NCBI RefSeq assembly: GCF_035582795.1
Contig: NC_134367.1
Span: 6,992,062-7,056,061 of the forward strand
Source: Mycteria americana
Taxonomy: Eukaryota > Chordata > Aves > Ciconiiformes > Ciconiidae
DNA: 64,000 nt
Reading direction: 5' to 3'
The notes beneath the pieces were generated by a model. That model made no database searches, was not told the DNA's origin, and saw only the letters and a list, made by a program, of their open reading frames with translations. Both the position numbers and the translations under genes were made by a program. This document shows positions 42,952-55,400 of the stretch, piece by piece. The first letter of the stretch is position 1. Every line of letters begins with the position of its first letter.

Positions 42952-43474
42952 CTGTGTTCAGTTTTGGGCCCCCCACTACAAGAGGGATATTGAGGTACTG
43001 GAGCGTGTACAGAGAAGGGCAACGAAGCTGGTGAAGGGTCTGGAGCACAAGTCTGATGAGGAGCGGCTGAGGGAGCTGGGACTGTTTAGCCTGGAGAAAA
43101 GGAGGCTGAGGGGAGACCTCATCGCTCTCTACAACTACCTGAAAGGAGGTTGTAGAGAGGTGGGGGTCGGTCTCTTCTCCCAGGTAACAAGTGATAGGAC
43201 AAGAGGAAATGGCCTCAAGTTGCGCCAGGGGAGGTTTAGACTGGATATTAGGAAATTTTTCTTCACCGAGAGGGTTATCAAGCATTGGAACAGGCTGCCC
43301 AGGGAAGTGGTTGAGTCGCCATCCCTGGAGGTATTTAAAGGACGTTTGGATGAGGTACTTAGAGACATGGTGTAGTGGTGGTTTTTGGCAGTGTTAGGTT
43401 TATGGTTGGACTTGATGATCTTAAAGGTCTTTTCCAACCTATATGATTCTGTGTGATTCTGTGTGATTCTGTGT
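42952..43474 (+). repeat. CR1 LINE, 5'-truncated copy with 8-bp tail repeats
   Basis: It starts CTGTGTTCAGTTTTGGGCCC, 271 bp after the ANKRD66 stop codon. An open frame reaching 43375 encodes the end of CR1 ORF2 ([40 protein letters not shown]). It ends in three copies of the GATTCTGTGT-type unit, the diagnostic CR1 3' terminus. The truncation point is about 20 bp from that of the copy at 13422. Confidence 0.93.
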
Positions 43475-43479
43475 ATAAA

Positions 43480-46055
43480 TGTACAGAAATGACAGCAATT
43501 ACCCATATTGTCTGAGAGGGAAATGGTTTTGCTCCTAATTGATTCATGAAAGCATCTGGGACTGTGGTTCTGCTCATTCTGGTGATGTCCGTGGCCTTTG
43601 CTTGTTTGCTTCTGGTCCTGAGTCAACCAGGAGCCCCTCTATAGGGGCTCATAGCCTCTGCTGGTGCCTCTCTCTTTTCTTTGGGAGTGGGCTGTAGTTG
43701 CTTCTCCTGGCTGAAGGGGAGACTCTGATGTTGACCTTTTGCTGGACACATGAGTCTAACAGCCTGTATTTACCTTTCCTGGCCCAGCAAGAGGGAAAAC
43801 AGGCTCCCTCATTGCTGCTTTCAGACATCTGTGACTGCCAAGACAGTCAGAGCACTGCTTTATTTTTAGCAGTGCCCCCGGCCACTTTTATGTCTATGCT
43901 TGTAGGAATGCACTGGAACCATCCTGAGCTAGCCCTCTGCTCATCAGCACTTTCCATGGCAAAAGCATTCTTAACTGTTTCACTTCTCAATCATAAAAAA
44001 TGTTTTGAATTTGACCCAAAGCAGTTTTCCAGACCATGCCAGCACTGGGCAGCCGTTCGTATTGACTTCTGACATCTTTTATGTGTCTGCTTCCCCTCCC
44101 CTTATGTGTCTGCCTCCCTTACCCTCTGCTTCCCCTCCACTACCCAAACCTGGTGCTTGTGGAGTGCCTTGGTTACAGGTGTCCTCCACACCTTCCACAC
44201 AACACTCAGGCATTCCAATCGTAACCAACAACTCTGTGATCCATCTCCCTCTCCCAGATTTCCAGGGACTAATTCAGCCATCTACACAGAGGTGTCTAAT
44301 GCCACTTGAGATGCTCTGGAGTACCGAGGCTGACCCTGTACGTCTCCAGAAGATCCTGTGCTGTAGCTCCCAACCCCGTGCAGGTGTCTCAGATACCCTA
44401 GGACTTCTCAGATGACTCGAGATGCCTATATTTGGGCAAACAAGTCAAGCTCCAGCTTTGCCTTTTGTCATTTGCACTTTCCAAGCCATATGAAACATCA
44501 GCTCCATTCACAGTTGGCCTGGCTGTTGAATTAGTGGCAATGCAAGTGGAGACATACATGGGACAGAGTGCTTATTGCCATGCTGATAAACTAAACAGGC
44601 CTGTTTCTAGCCCTGAGGCCAGCTGGTGGAACTGTAGCTGAGGAACATTTTCCCCAGAGCTGGGCACATCATTGCGTCTCCCAGAGAGCAACTTCAGCAT
44701 ATGGGCTGTGCACTACGGCTGTGGTGTTTTATAACCTGTCTCCTCCAGTGCCAGCTGGATGGGGCTAGGGCATGGCGGGGGAGGGTGATGCTGTGTTGGG
44801 CATCATGTTCACGGGGGTTTCATGGAGATGGAAGAAAGTATCTTCAGCATGGTTTGCTGGGGCTGCATTCTTTTGTGTGAGAACATCTGCAAGATGTTGG
44901 TTTTGCCTGCCGAGTCTTGTGGTATGTGAGATTTTGAGGGATGGTGTTGCATGGGATGTAGGAAGTAAGAAGGAATTTCCATGGTCTTTTTGTGAAAGTG
45001 ATTGGGACTGTTATGCTAAAGGATCAACTGCACTGAGCAACAGCGGGGAAAGAAGGGAGGTGTGGTGGTGCCTGTCCTTTAAAGGCCTTTCAGCTGGGGA
45101 CATGTGTCCAGATGAGATGTTTAAGACCTGCCTCCCTCAGGAAACGTGGGTGGTGCAGTGTCTCCTACTGTGGAGGTGGGACTCAGTGGAGTTTGACATC
45201 TGAGCTGAATTGCAGCTAAAGGCAAACAGCTAAAGGCAATGTGCTCCGAGCGTCTAATTTTGATCAGATGACTCAAGCCCTTTCTTTTTAGCGGAACAAC
45301 ATGAATCTAGTTTTTTGCTTTATTACTGGAGGAAAAGCCAGAAAAGATTGAAAGCTAATGGCTTGAAAACACTTTCTTATACTTTCTTATTAACCTCTTC
45401 CCCTTTCATTTTCGTGGGGATGGAGAGGAAGAGGGAAGGGAGTGCTCTTTTGCCCACAGAAAAGGCAACCCTTAAAATAAAAAGGTTACAAACTAAGATT
45501 TTTCGCCTTCACTTCAACTTTTCAGATTAGCATCCCCGGGCCACTCATGTTCTCTGAGCAGAAACTCTTCCTCTGTGTTCATTTCTAATACAGAGTACAT
45601 AGAAATTAGTGAGTCCTTCACACGTTGTCCTACAAGACAACCACATCTCCTCTATTGGGGGAAAAGAAGGTCTGAGAAGCCTTCTGCTAGTAGAAATACA
45701 TTCAAGGTTGTTCTCAAAGACACAGCAGAGAGAAAGCTCAAGGGCTTCTTACAGAGTGAATCCATGTCCAGCAGGGCTGATGCTACACCTGAGATGACTC
45801 CCTGGAGATCATTTTGGGTATATCTGAACTCTGCAGAGCTTCGGGAGGCCTCTGAGGTTTGGGCTCCACACCTGGCAAATGTACTCCTGGGTGAGTGTTT
45901 TAAAACAAAAGCAGAAACAAAACCTGCCGAGATGCATGAAAAATGCACGCTTGGCGCTTGGCATGAAGTAAGATGTCCCTCTGGGCCTGAGCTGGTGAAG
46001 GAAATGAACAATTCAGGTTCTGCTCTGTTCATGCTGGAACTATTTCATGTTTAGG
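43480..46055. other. Intergenic between ANKRD66 and the LTR cluster
   Basis: No recognisable gene or repeat was found. Open frames such as 44005-44415 and 45575-46054 have no known similarity and no splice partners. No clear ANKRD66 polyadenylation signal was seen between 42682 and the CR1 copy. Confidence 0.45.
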
Positions 46056-46061
46056 TAACCT

Positions 46062-47560
46062 GCTGTGGTGGGTTGCCCTTGGCCAGCTGCCAGACCCCCA
46101 CCCAGCCGCTCCCTCACTCTCGCTCCTCAACAGGACATCGGTGGAAAATAAGATGGAAAAGCTCATGGGTCGAGGTAAAAGCAGGGACATCACTCACTAA
46201 TTACCATCACGGGCAAAACAGACTCGACTTGGGGAAAATCAGTTTAATTTATTGCCAATTGAAAGTAGAGAGGATGACGAGGAACAAAGACAAAACTAAA
46301 ACACCTTACCTCCACCCCTCCTTCTTCCCAGGCTCAACTTCACTCCTTCGTTCCCAACTTCTCTATCTCCTCCTCCTGAGTGGCACAGGGGGACAGGGAA
46401 TGGGGGTTGTGGTCAGTTTGTAACTGTGCTGGTTTAGGATAGAGTTAATTTTCTTCATAGTAGCTGGGATGGGGCTATGTTTTGGATTTGTGCTGGAAAC
46501 AGTGTTGATAACTCAGGGATGTTTTTGTCACTGCTGAGCAGTGCTTACACAGAGTCAAGGCCTTTTCTGCTCCTCACCCCACCCCACCAGCGAGTAGGCT
46601 GGGGGGGCACAAGGAGTTGGGAGGGGACACAGCTGGGACAGCTGACCCCAGCTGACCAAAGGGCTATTCCATACCATATGGCATCATGCTCAGCATGTAA
46701 AGCTGGGGAAGAAGAATGAAGGGGGGACATTCGGAGTGATGGCGTTTGTCTTCCCAAGTAACTGTTATGTGTGCTGGAGCCCTGCTTTCCTGGAGATGGC
46801 TGAACCCCTGCCTGCCCATGGGAAGGAGTGAATGAATTCCTTGTTTTGCTTTGCTGGAGTGCGCGGCTTTTGCTTTCCCTATTAAACTGTCTTTATCTCA
46901 ACCCTCGAGTTTTCTCACTTTTACCCTTCCGATTCCCTCCCCCATCCCGCTGTGGGGGAATTGAGCGAGCGGCTGGGGGGGGCTTAGTTCCCAGCTGGGT
47001 TTAACCACAACAATAACACGTTGTCTCTTCCACTGCTTCCTCCTCACACTCTTCCCCTGCTCCAGCATGGGTCCCTCCCATGGGCTGCAGTCCTTCAGGA
47101 TAAGCCAGCTCCAGCGTGGGCTCTCCATGGGCTGCAGTCCTTCAGGGCACACCCACCTACTTCGGCGTGGGGTCCTCCACGGGCTGCAGTGTGGATATCT
47201 GCTCCACCATGGACCTTCACTGGCTGCAGAGGGACAGCCTGCCTCACCATGGTCCTCTCCATGGGCTGCAGGGGAATCCCTGCTCCGGCACCTGGAGCAC
47301 CTCCTCCCCCTCCTTCTCTGACCCTGTGTGTTGCAGGGCTGTTTCTCACAATTTTCCTCACTCCTCCCTGCCGGGCAGTGGTTTTGCCCTTTCTTAAATA
47401 TATTTTCCCAGAGGAGCCACCAGCGTCAGTGATGGGCTGAGCTGTGTCCTGCGGTGGGTCCATTGGAGCTGGCTGGAACTGGCTTTCCCCAGCACAGGGC
47501 AGCCTTGACCCTGCCTCACAGAGATACCCCTGGACCCCCCAGCTGCCAGCGCCTGGACCC
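46062..47560 (-). mobile_element. LTR, family B copy 2, interrupted by a family A LTR
   Basis: The segments 46062-46424 and 47013-47560 are the reverse complement of the right and left parts of the LTR at 40015-40887, in the order expected for one inverted copy split in two. The segment between them is a complete family A LTR. The outer edges are approximate. The copy is old enough to differ clearly from copy 1, and it predates the inserted LTR. Confidence 0.8.
46425..47012 (+). mobile_element. Solo LTR, family A copy 3, nested in a family B LTR
   Basis: It begins TGTGCTGGTTTAGGATAGAG and ends ...TTAACCACAACA, and is flanked by GTAAC on the left and ATAAC on the right, a likely 5-bp target-site duplication with one difference. 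It shares long blocks with copy 2 at 38171, including the segment from GCATGCTCAGCA-like sequence through CTGTCTTTATCTCAACCC. No internal retroviral part is present. Confidence 0.85.
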
Positions 47561-48231
47561 ATACATCTGCCCGTGGGTCACTGCGAGATGAAAGCATGAC
47601 TGTATTCCACAGCGCACTTTGCACAAAACCCACCTTCCCTCGGTGTTTTACCGATCCGACGTCCATTGGTAAAAGCAGATCTTGTAAAAAAGTAAAAGCG
47701 GACCAGGAGAGCAGTTGCATGAAGTGGGGCAGAGAGAGGACACATAAGGCTGACGTCGAAGTGGGCTCTCCACCCCCCTTGCCCACCCTGAGGCCGGTTC
47801 TGTGTTGCTGTTTATAAGTCAGTAACCACTCATAATATTACAAAGTACACAGCCACAGCAGAAATAAATGTGAAACAAAATAGATATAAACATGTTGTTT
47901 AGTTTAAGTAGTTTCAATCGGCAAATACCAAAGCATTTTTACAAGGTTTGCAGTATTGTTTTTCCCCTTTGGCAGCTAGCCCATGTATGAGGTCTAAATT
48001 ACTTTGTTATTGACAATAACTTAACTCAAAGGATTATCTAAATCAAATTATAATAATAACCTTTTAAACTCATAATAATTTAGTTCACAGAATCTTAATG
48101 AAGTTTTCTTAACTTAGATGGTGAAGATAGAACATCTGTATCATCTGCACTGGCTGGAGAGTTGCATTAGAGATTAAATTACTTGTTTTTTATAATAAAA
48201 TACCAACATTTTTAACAGGCGCCAGCTTTTA

Positions 48232-49188
48232 TTACAGTTCCTGCCTCATGCAAACCTTGCACTTCACGCAGGGCAGAGTCCTTAGCAGTGTCTTTTCCAG
48301 TTTGGGATTGCTGAAAATCAGAATAAGGGAATGAACAGCTGGAAAAGCATACTGAAATACTAAAATGAGAAACATCACAGGATTTTCATTCTTCGTGGCA
48401 TAAATCAGTGTCAAGACAAAACATGTAAAGTTAATGCTGTAAATGAAGAAAAAGGACAGAATAGATTTCATGGCTTTGATATGGGCATCCATGCTGAGGT
48501 TCTTCACTGAGTTTGTCTGCATCTTGCATTTGTGTCTCCAGAGAGAAAAGAGGAGGAGAAGGGCAGAAAAGATTACTGCCATGAATGCAGTTGCAAATGA
48601 GAAGCCGCTGATAAAAAAAACAGGGAAAAAATGTTCATCCATTCGGACACTCAGTTTCCAGAAGTTTCCCGGGGTGGTGGAATTGAGGTTGCGCACTTCA
48701 TCGGTGGTGCGGTAGATAAGGATGCAGATGACCAGGGATACAAGCACTGAACCCAACAGGAGCCATGGCACGATCCTGTCAATTTTTACTTTCAGGTAGA
48801 TGAAGAAGATGTGCCTGAAATTTGCAATTTTTATACAATAAAAAACACAAAGACAGGCAGAAGTCCACAAGTTGGAAGAATTTAAAAAGGTTTGAATAGC
48901 TGCAAATAGTTGGGGTATGGGGTGAACATAAAAGCACCAGGGATAAATTATTGAAAGAAAGGAATATACCCATGTGATGCACAAATACCAAAACCTAGAG
49001 CATCCCAGAAACAGCAAGATCTTCTCATTAGAGTTAAAGCTTTTCTTTTTGACCCAAGCAATACAAAGCACAGAAACAATGAAAGTGTTTATCCCCATGC
49101 CAGCAAATGCCTGAAGTGTGATGATGACCATAGCCATGGCATCGTATGAAGTGGCATTAAATTTATCTTGAGAGTAACAAGCTTCCAT
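48232..49188 (-). CDS. TAS2R40: Bitter taste receptor, TAS2R family (TAS2R40-like), single exon
   Basis: A seven-transmembrane G-protein-coupled receptor of the T2R family, expected to signal through gustducin in taste or other chemosensory cells. It is an intronless frame of 318 residues starting MEACYSQDKF. The upstream in-frame ATG at 49239 would add 17 residues that look unlike the family, so the start at 49188 is preferred. Family motifs: LWTSACLCVFYCIKIANF in TM3, LLFSLWRHKCKMQ at the end of TM5, HIKAMKSILSFFFIYSI leading into TM6, and HSLILIFSNPKLEKTLL in TM7. A glycosylation-type NST lies in the second extracellular loop. No breaks are seen, so it looks functional. The TAS2R40 assignment is from memory of bird T2R sequences; the family is certain, the number is not. 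Confidence 0.85.
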   Translation of the reverse strand: MEACYSQDKFNATSYDAMAMVIITLQAFAGMGINTFIVSVLCIAWVKKKSFNSNEKILLFLGCSRFWYLCITWVYSFLSIIYPWCFYVHPIPQLFAAIQTFLNSSNLWTSACLCVFYCIKIANFRHIFFIYLKVKIDRIVPWLLLGSVLVSLVICILIYRTTDEVRNLNSTTPGNFWKLSVRMDEHFFPVFFISGFSFATAFMAVIFSALLLLFSLWRHKCKMQTNSVKNLSMDAHIKAMKSILSFFFIYSINFTCFVLTLIYATKNENPVMFLILVFQYAFPAVHSLILIFSNPKLEKTLLRTLPCVKCKVCMRQEL

Positions 49189-49189
49189 C

Positions 49190-52100
49190 TTCCAAGATAG
49201 GTAGCGGTGCTGTGCTGGAAAAGTCGGTTGTTGCACCAATGCTTAACGCAGGTTAGCAGCTGCTGTTCCCTGAGTGTCACGTATGGCAACGGGAGCTTTA
49301 TAGAGCCGGTGGTGGTGGGGATTTTGGTGCTGCTCCTATTCAGAGCAGGGCAGGTGCAGGAATGTAAATGTGCTGGGTATTCCCTTACCTGGTATCGGTG
49401 TCAGTCTTCAATATTTGAATTTCAGTTCAGAAGAGCTGTGCTGGGTGACACAAACAATTTAGATGTTTTTCTGCAGTGGACAACGTCGTTATTTAGTGAC
49501 TATGGGACAGGATTCACGATCTGGGTTTTTCTGTCCCTTTGTCACCTATGATGCTCACGCAGAAGGGTGCGCTCAGCAAAGCACAGTCAGGGGAGTCACT
49601 GTCCTCTTTCATGCGAGGGTCCAGGAGCTGCAAAATTCAACCAAGATGCTGGAAACGGGAGTTCATTTTGATCTTCTACGGGCACTGAAATCCATGTTAG
49701 TTTTCCCAATGGTAATGCCTTAGTCGTAAGTGAAGAGCCACATGGTAGGGGGAGGGCATGAAGGAAAAGTAGGACTTTCTTTTAAAGGTTTAAGTTGAAG
49801 CATATAGAGGAAAAGGGCAAAAATAAGCATGAGTCCCTGTGCCAGGGTTCAAAACCTGCTAGCAGTGTGAAGAGTTTTAGGGCTGGGACCACGCTGGGTT
49901 CCCGCCACACTGAAATAAATAACCTCAAGCTTCCAAATGACTTGAAGTCCTGAAAACTGTGGGTTTTTTTAACAGGCAAAGTTTGTTAAGCTCTGTAGGG
50001 CATGGACTGCTTATAGCCTTTGGGTTTGTACAGGACCTCGCACACTGGACCTTGCACATTGGGACCACAGTTACCAACTAGATCTTGGCTGATGCTGGGG
50101 GGCAATCAGGAAAAATTTAAATCACGACAAATAGCTCTATAGCTACAAGAAATAAACCATCAGCATTTTCTCTCTTCAGAATGATGCACTTGTTTTCTGG
50201 AGGGTACACATGCAAACACTACTCTTTGAATATTATTATCACATGCTCCTGTTTGCATTTTTTTGCTAAGGACCTTGCTACAGCATTAACGCATTGAAAT
50301 GTTTTTACAGAAGGCCTGGAGTTCATCTCAACAACAAAACATGGTACCTACCACATGTTACCATTAAATCCATTCAGATACTCCAGTGGCTTTTAATAAA
50401 AGTTCTTGTGAGATCTTCACCACCCTTTATTTTTCATATTGCCTAGAAAACATCAGTGTCACAGCTAGGTTTGGATGCAGTCATTCAAAAATATTATGGA
50501 ACATTTAAAACCAGTCATGCTTGCCTGAGATGACGTTAGAGATAGTCACTGCACTTATGGATGGATGTTGTCTATGGATATTGTCTGGAAGCTCAAAAGA
50601 GAATTCCTTAAGGAAAACAACCCACTTTGAGGCTGAAAATGCAAGAATTCATGTGAAGCCAGATGATCTCCAGGTCCTTTAGACCTGCAAAAAGTCAGGA
50701 ATGAAGTCATCAGACTGCGATGGTGATCAGACTCCTCTTGTGTGTGTGTGAAGAGCAACCTTATGGGCGCTGGACACAGCTCTGCTGGCCTGCAAATGCT
50801 GCAAGAAACAGCATTTAATGAATCACCCACTTCTCTGTATCGCAGTTGTCATCGCTTTCATGTCTAAAGAGGGTGGAAGTTTTAGGGACTGGGTGGCAAG
50901 GAGGCAAATCTGTTCCTTTTTTTAGTCTGTGCCTTGAGTCCAGGAGTCAGGGCTGGCTTGTGCCAGCTGGCCATTAGTGGATTTTCTTCCCCTGCAAGTT
51001 GTGTTTTGGGAGGCTGATTTGGCGATTTCTCTCCCTGTAACCCCCATTCTGCTGCTCCTGTGACAGGTGGGCTGGGAACTGGTGGATGCTTTTCGGTGAA
51101 TTCAGCTTGTTTCCTTTCTTGTGGCCCCAGATTTATGGGACGGTTTGTGACCACGCCTCTGGGGGAAAGATGCTGACGAGGCATGTGGATTAACTCCTTC
51201 TTTGCACTCGCTGGCACCTCACTGCCCTCTCCGATCCCGCTGGACTGATGGGATGGGCCAGGCGGATGCCCCATGCGGGTAGCAGTACCGAGCGTGCAAC
51301 CTGTGGAGACCCCGGGCTCTCAAGGTGGCCAGTGCTGGCCCCCCCACCGCAGCCTGGTGCAACTGCCCCCTTTCTGTCCCGTAACAGCCCTCCTGCTTCT
51401 TGCAGGACTGGACACCTGGGGTCTCACAGGCTGGGAGGAAAGACTGCCAGCAAGCTGCAAAGCGTGGCCAGGGAGCTCCCTGCTGAATATCTCCTGTTCC
51501 CCCCTCCACAGCCAGATCGGGACAGTCCTTCCCCTGAAGGCTGGGGGTGCAGCCTGATGCTGGGCAAGTGAGCAAAGGGGAGGCAAAGGTAGCAGCAGCG
51601 GTGTGAAGATGGGAGGAGGAGGTGCAGGAAGTGTGTGGGAGCAAGAGAGGTGCAGGAGCCTACAAAACCCCTTCATGTGGTGGCCAGGAGGAGAAAACCT
51701 CCAAAGCGTCGGAGGCAAAGCTCAGCCCTGCTCTTCCCTCCTCACCAAGGGGCCTTTCTCCTGCCCTGCTTCACCCTAGCCCGCATGATTTGTGTCCACA
51801 GGGAAAGCCCTGGATGGGATTCCCATGCAAACGCTGGGAGCACACAGCTTCATAGGCACGTGAGAGGGATCGAGCCAGGACTCCTTGCTGTACTCCTACT
51901 CTGAGAGACAAAGTCTTCAAGATCTCCTGAGAAAACCCAAACCAACATATTTTGCTGGAAGTTGTTGTCTGGCATTCTGTTGATTACAAAAATAATGCTA
52001 TTTTTAAATTAAAGATGATACTTTACCCACAGAATCAGATGAAAACAAAAATTTGTTTGCATCTACCAAGATGTTTCCAGGAATACAAAAAAAACACCAA

Positions 52101-52300
52101 GCAAACCTTCTCTTAAAGTGATTTATTCAGGTTGCAGACCATAAGCCTCTTCTTTTGAAGTGGGTGTTATTTCCATACTCAGCAGCTTTGTTGGTCTCAC
52201 GTCAGGATGGGGCCAAGAAACCAGAAAAAAAGCGTGAGATTATCTCTGAAGAAGTCACAGAAATATTAAATAGTTAAATACCTCCTGATTGCTACAAGGG
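49190..52300. other. Intergenic between TAS2R and MEP1A
   Basis: No gene was recognised. A GC-richer patch at 51.2-51.8 kb has overlapping open frames on both strands without known similarity. The stretch next to 49188 should carry the TAS2R promoter; none was identified by motif. Confidence 0.45.
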
Positions 52301-52319
52301 TCAATATGCTAAGAATAGT

Positions 52320-52413
52320 TATAAAATGGGGAGGCAGATTGCTTATCAGATTGGCTTATGGCTATATCTAATAAAATTAAAGTTCAACTTTTTTGATGGC
52401 TTATGCTTATCAC
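52320..52413 (+). promoter_or_regulatory. Likely MEP1A core promoter: TATA box and two GATA sites
   Basis: TATAAAA at 52320-52326 lies 159 bp before the MEP1A start codon. CTTATCAG at 52342-52349 and GCTTATCAC at 52405-52413 are GATA-factor sites read on the minus strand. An ATTAAATAGTTAAAT stretch at about 52265-52279 loosely resembles HNF1 half-sites. GATA and HNF1 sites are common in gut and kidney genes, where meprin is expressed. This is inference from position. Confidence 0.45.
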
Positions 52414-52484
52414 TACTTCTGAAGGCTATTCACCTGCAGAATGCTATAGCTACACTGACAGGTAGCACCAGCTGGTCTTCCGAA

Positions 52485-55400
52485 ATGGATTCCTGGAGGA
52501 TATGTTGTTTCACAGCACTGGTTACCTGCTCCTATGCCTTTACGGTATTCCCACCTGCTCCTCCGTTTTCTGGCTTGGGATGAGGGTGAGATTTAATTTC
52601 ATTTGTCTGTGATTTTGAAACTGTACTTTCTATGTTTCAGATCCAAAACTCTGTTGAAGCCAGAGGTAAGGATGCAATGTTTTTCTGTTAGTGGAAGACT
52701 ATCAGTCACCAAGTGGGGAATTATATCAACTCGTGTCACTTAGTCACTAACTTAGATGTATTATTTCTTTTGGTAGTTGTTGATGTTGATGGAGGGCAGC
52801 TTAGAAAGGACATTCCAGAAATAAACTCAGGTAAGTCAGGACAGTAAGTAAGCAGAGTGCTGAATTATTACAGAGATCTGAGCTAGCCTTTGGGGACCAC
52901 AAGTCTGGCAGATATGATGGCACCAGAGGGGACTGAAAGCTCCTTCCTAAGTGAGAAAAATCCCAAAAGTATCATGGATACAGTGAGTATTGCGGGGCAG
53001 TTAAAAATGTGTGGGATGAACCCCAGCTACTTCTGGAGAGAAGGGAGAAGACCTCCGCTTTGGAGTCTGGTAGCAGCCAGAGAAGATGGAAGGGCAGGAG
53101 CAGGGCATAGGGCAGAGGACAGAAAGGTCCATAAAAGGTTGGTGTTGGAAAGGGAGGATGGAAAGGCCAGGAAATTTCCACAAGGATAATTTTGTAGGAA
53201 GCCCAGGATCTTAATCTTAAATTTGGAACTGTACTTAACTGCTCCTTGGGAAGGCTCAGCAACCCCTGGACTGAACCTGCATCCCTCCTCACTGCGCTCT
53301 TCTGCAACACGACTCCAGAGAAACCTTGGCAGTGGCTCTAATTCAACTTCTGCTTCGTTGATGTGCATTTATGTTAAGCAAGTTGGTTGGTTTCACATGA
53401 CCGATGACCAAGATATGAAGCTGAAGTACCTTCATCCCTCCCCCAGGGTTTCAGAGCATTGCCTTGAGACAGTTTTCATTTCCTGGCATTACCTGTTATC
53501 TGCTTTATGCTCTGGTGTAGGTTTCCTCTGGTTTTGCTGGCAGAACAGAAAACATGGTGCTAGTTTTTTGGTGGTTTTTTTTTTTTTTTTTCTTCTCTCC
53601 ATTTGTATGTGAGGAGAATGTAAGTTATTTCTATGACAAAAGGTCTGGAGATGAACTGTCTGCTTGGATTGTGCCTATATGATGGCACTAAATGAAAATG
53701 TTACGCTAGCAAGACCATACGGTGGCTGGGGTTTGGACTCAGCTCTGTGTGGGGAATTTGGCATCTTAAAAAAATAAGGGTATAAAATAAAAGTCTCAGA
53801 TGCTGTGTTTTTAAAGCATGGAAGTCGTGGATCAGCTGCTTAAAACACAGCTGTCTGTTGCCAGTTCAACTACATCTCCTCCAGCACCACTCTAGGAGGG
53901 GAAGGAGTCGCCCAAACTCTGTATCTACCAGCCCATGGGGATATTCCGGATACCCTCGTGCATCTCAAATGGCACCAGACACCTACGTTTAGGCAACTGG
54001 ATGGACACACAGCTGTAACAGCATCTGAGACACATAGCACATAGGCTTAATTGCTTCAATCTGAGCTTGGTCCAGACTCAGGTGTTTGAAAAGGTGGACT
54101 GAACCTCTTCCCTCTCCAGAATCCTTGTCTTTCTCCTTTGATCATATGGGGAATCCCAGGTGATTAGCCTAGGTTAGCTAACTAGTTAGGCTATTAGATG
54201 CCCAGCTTCTGGACAAATCTATTCCACCTCTATATCAACTACAATGTTCAGAAGTCCACAGTTGTTTCAGGATACAAGCCCGGGAAAAAGAATAAAATCT
54301 CCTCTGGGCAGCTGTTATGAAAGAGTTACGGAAATCTTAATTCAGCCCCAAATCCTCTCTGCTGCAGACGGAGGACTGGCATGTTGTAGTGTGGCAATGG
54401 TTACTTGTTTGCTTGTTTCTGGGCAGTTGCTGTTAAAGCGAGACGGGTTGGTTGATGAGGCATCCTGATAGATTGTGTGGTCTTTGAAAAAAACACGTAT
54501 TGTGGTTCTTGACCTGTTACTCTGGCCTAAATGGTTGTTTATGTCATTTCAGAAACGGGAAGGAAGCTTTTCGAAGGTGATATTATCTTACCGGTATGTG
54601 CTGCTGATCTAACCCAACATCAGCAAGAGTGTATATTGGGCTTAAAATGTTAACACAAGCATGTTGATCTCATTAACAGCTGGAGAGGAATGCTCTGAGA
54701 AACAGCTCCTACCGCTGGAAATTTCCCATCCCCTATATCCTAGCTGACAGCCTGGGTAATGAGACTTTTTATTATGCTCGCACTGTATTACTTGCATTAG
54801 ATATACTCTGGTTTTGTCCAGCTCTCCGGGCTGCTTTTGTTTCATTTGCTATTGAGTTATGCTGCATTAATGCCCTTGTTACTGCTGGCCAGACAGAGCG
54901 ACGCAACTCTGCCCCAGCACACGTTGTTTGCCATGTAACCGCCCCAGTGACCAGCCGGATGCTGATGAGCAGCCAATGTAACTCATACCAGCGTATCTGG
55001 CTGAGATCTCTAGCTAAAGAAGTCAGGAAATCCTAATCTCAAGAATATGGATGTTGATCTACTGCACCCTTCATGCCTTACCTCTTCTTAACAGTCCCAG
55101 CTCAGTACAGGCAGAAAGGAAATGCAGATATTTTATAAGTAAAAAAGTTTGGAGCATTCTCCCTTCTTGTTTCGATTTAATTTTTGGGACTATTTTCAAT
55201 TTTGAACAAGTTAGGTGTAAAAACTAATAGCAAATCAGTGTTAAAATCCTATGGATCTCTCCTGTGTTTACTAGCCCTGAGCTCAAAGTTTACCACACTT
55301 GAAATTATATAATAACACACAATAAAATTACCCAGCAAAACCTGAGCAATGCCCTGGATGTCCAAAAGTCTGCTTGCTTATTTCAGCACTATCAGTTTAC

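Noticed and set aside
49189-49239. 17-residue N-terminal extension of the TAS2R frame
   Set aside because: T2R proteins have very short N-termini, and MEACYSQDKF fits the family start better.
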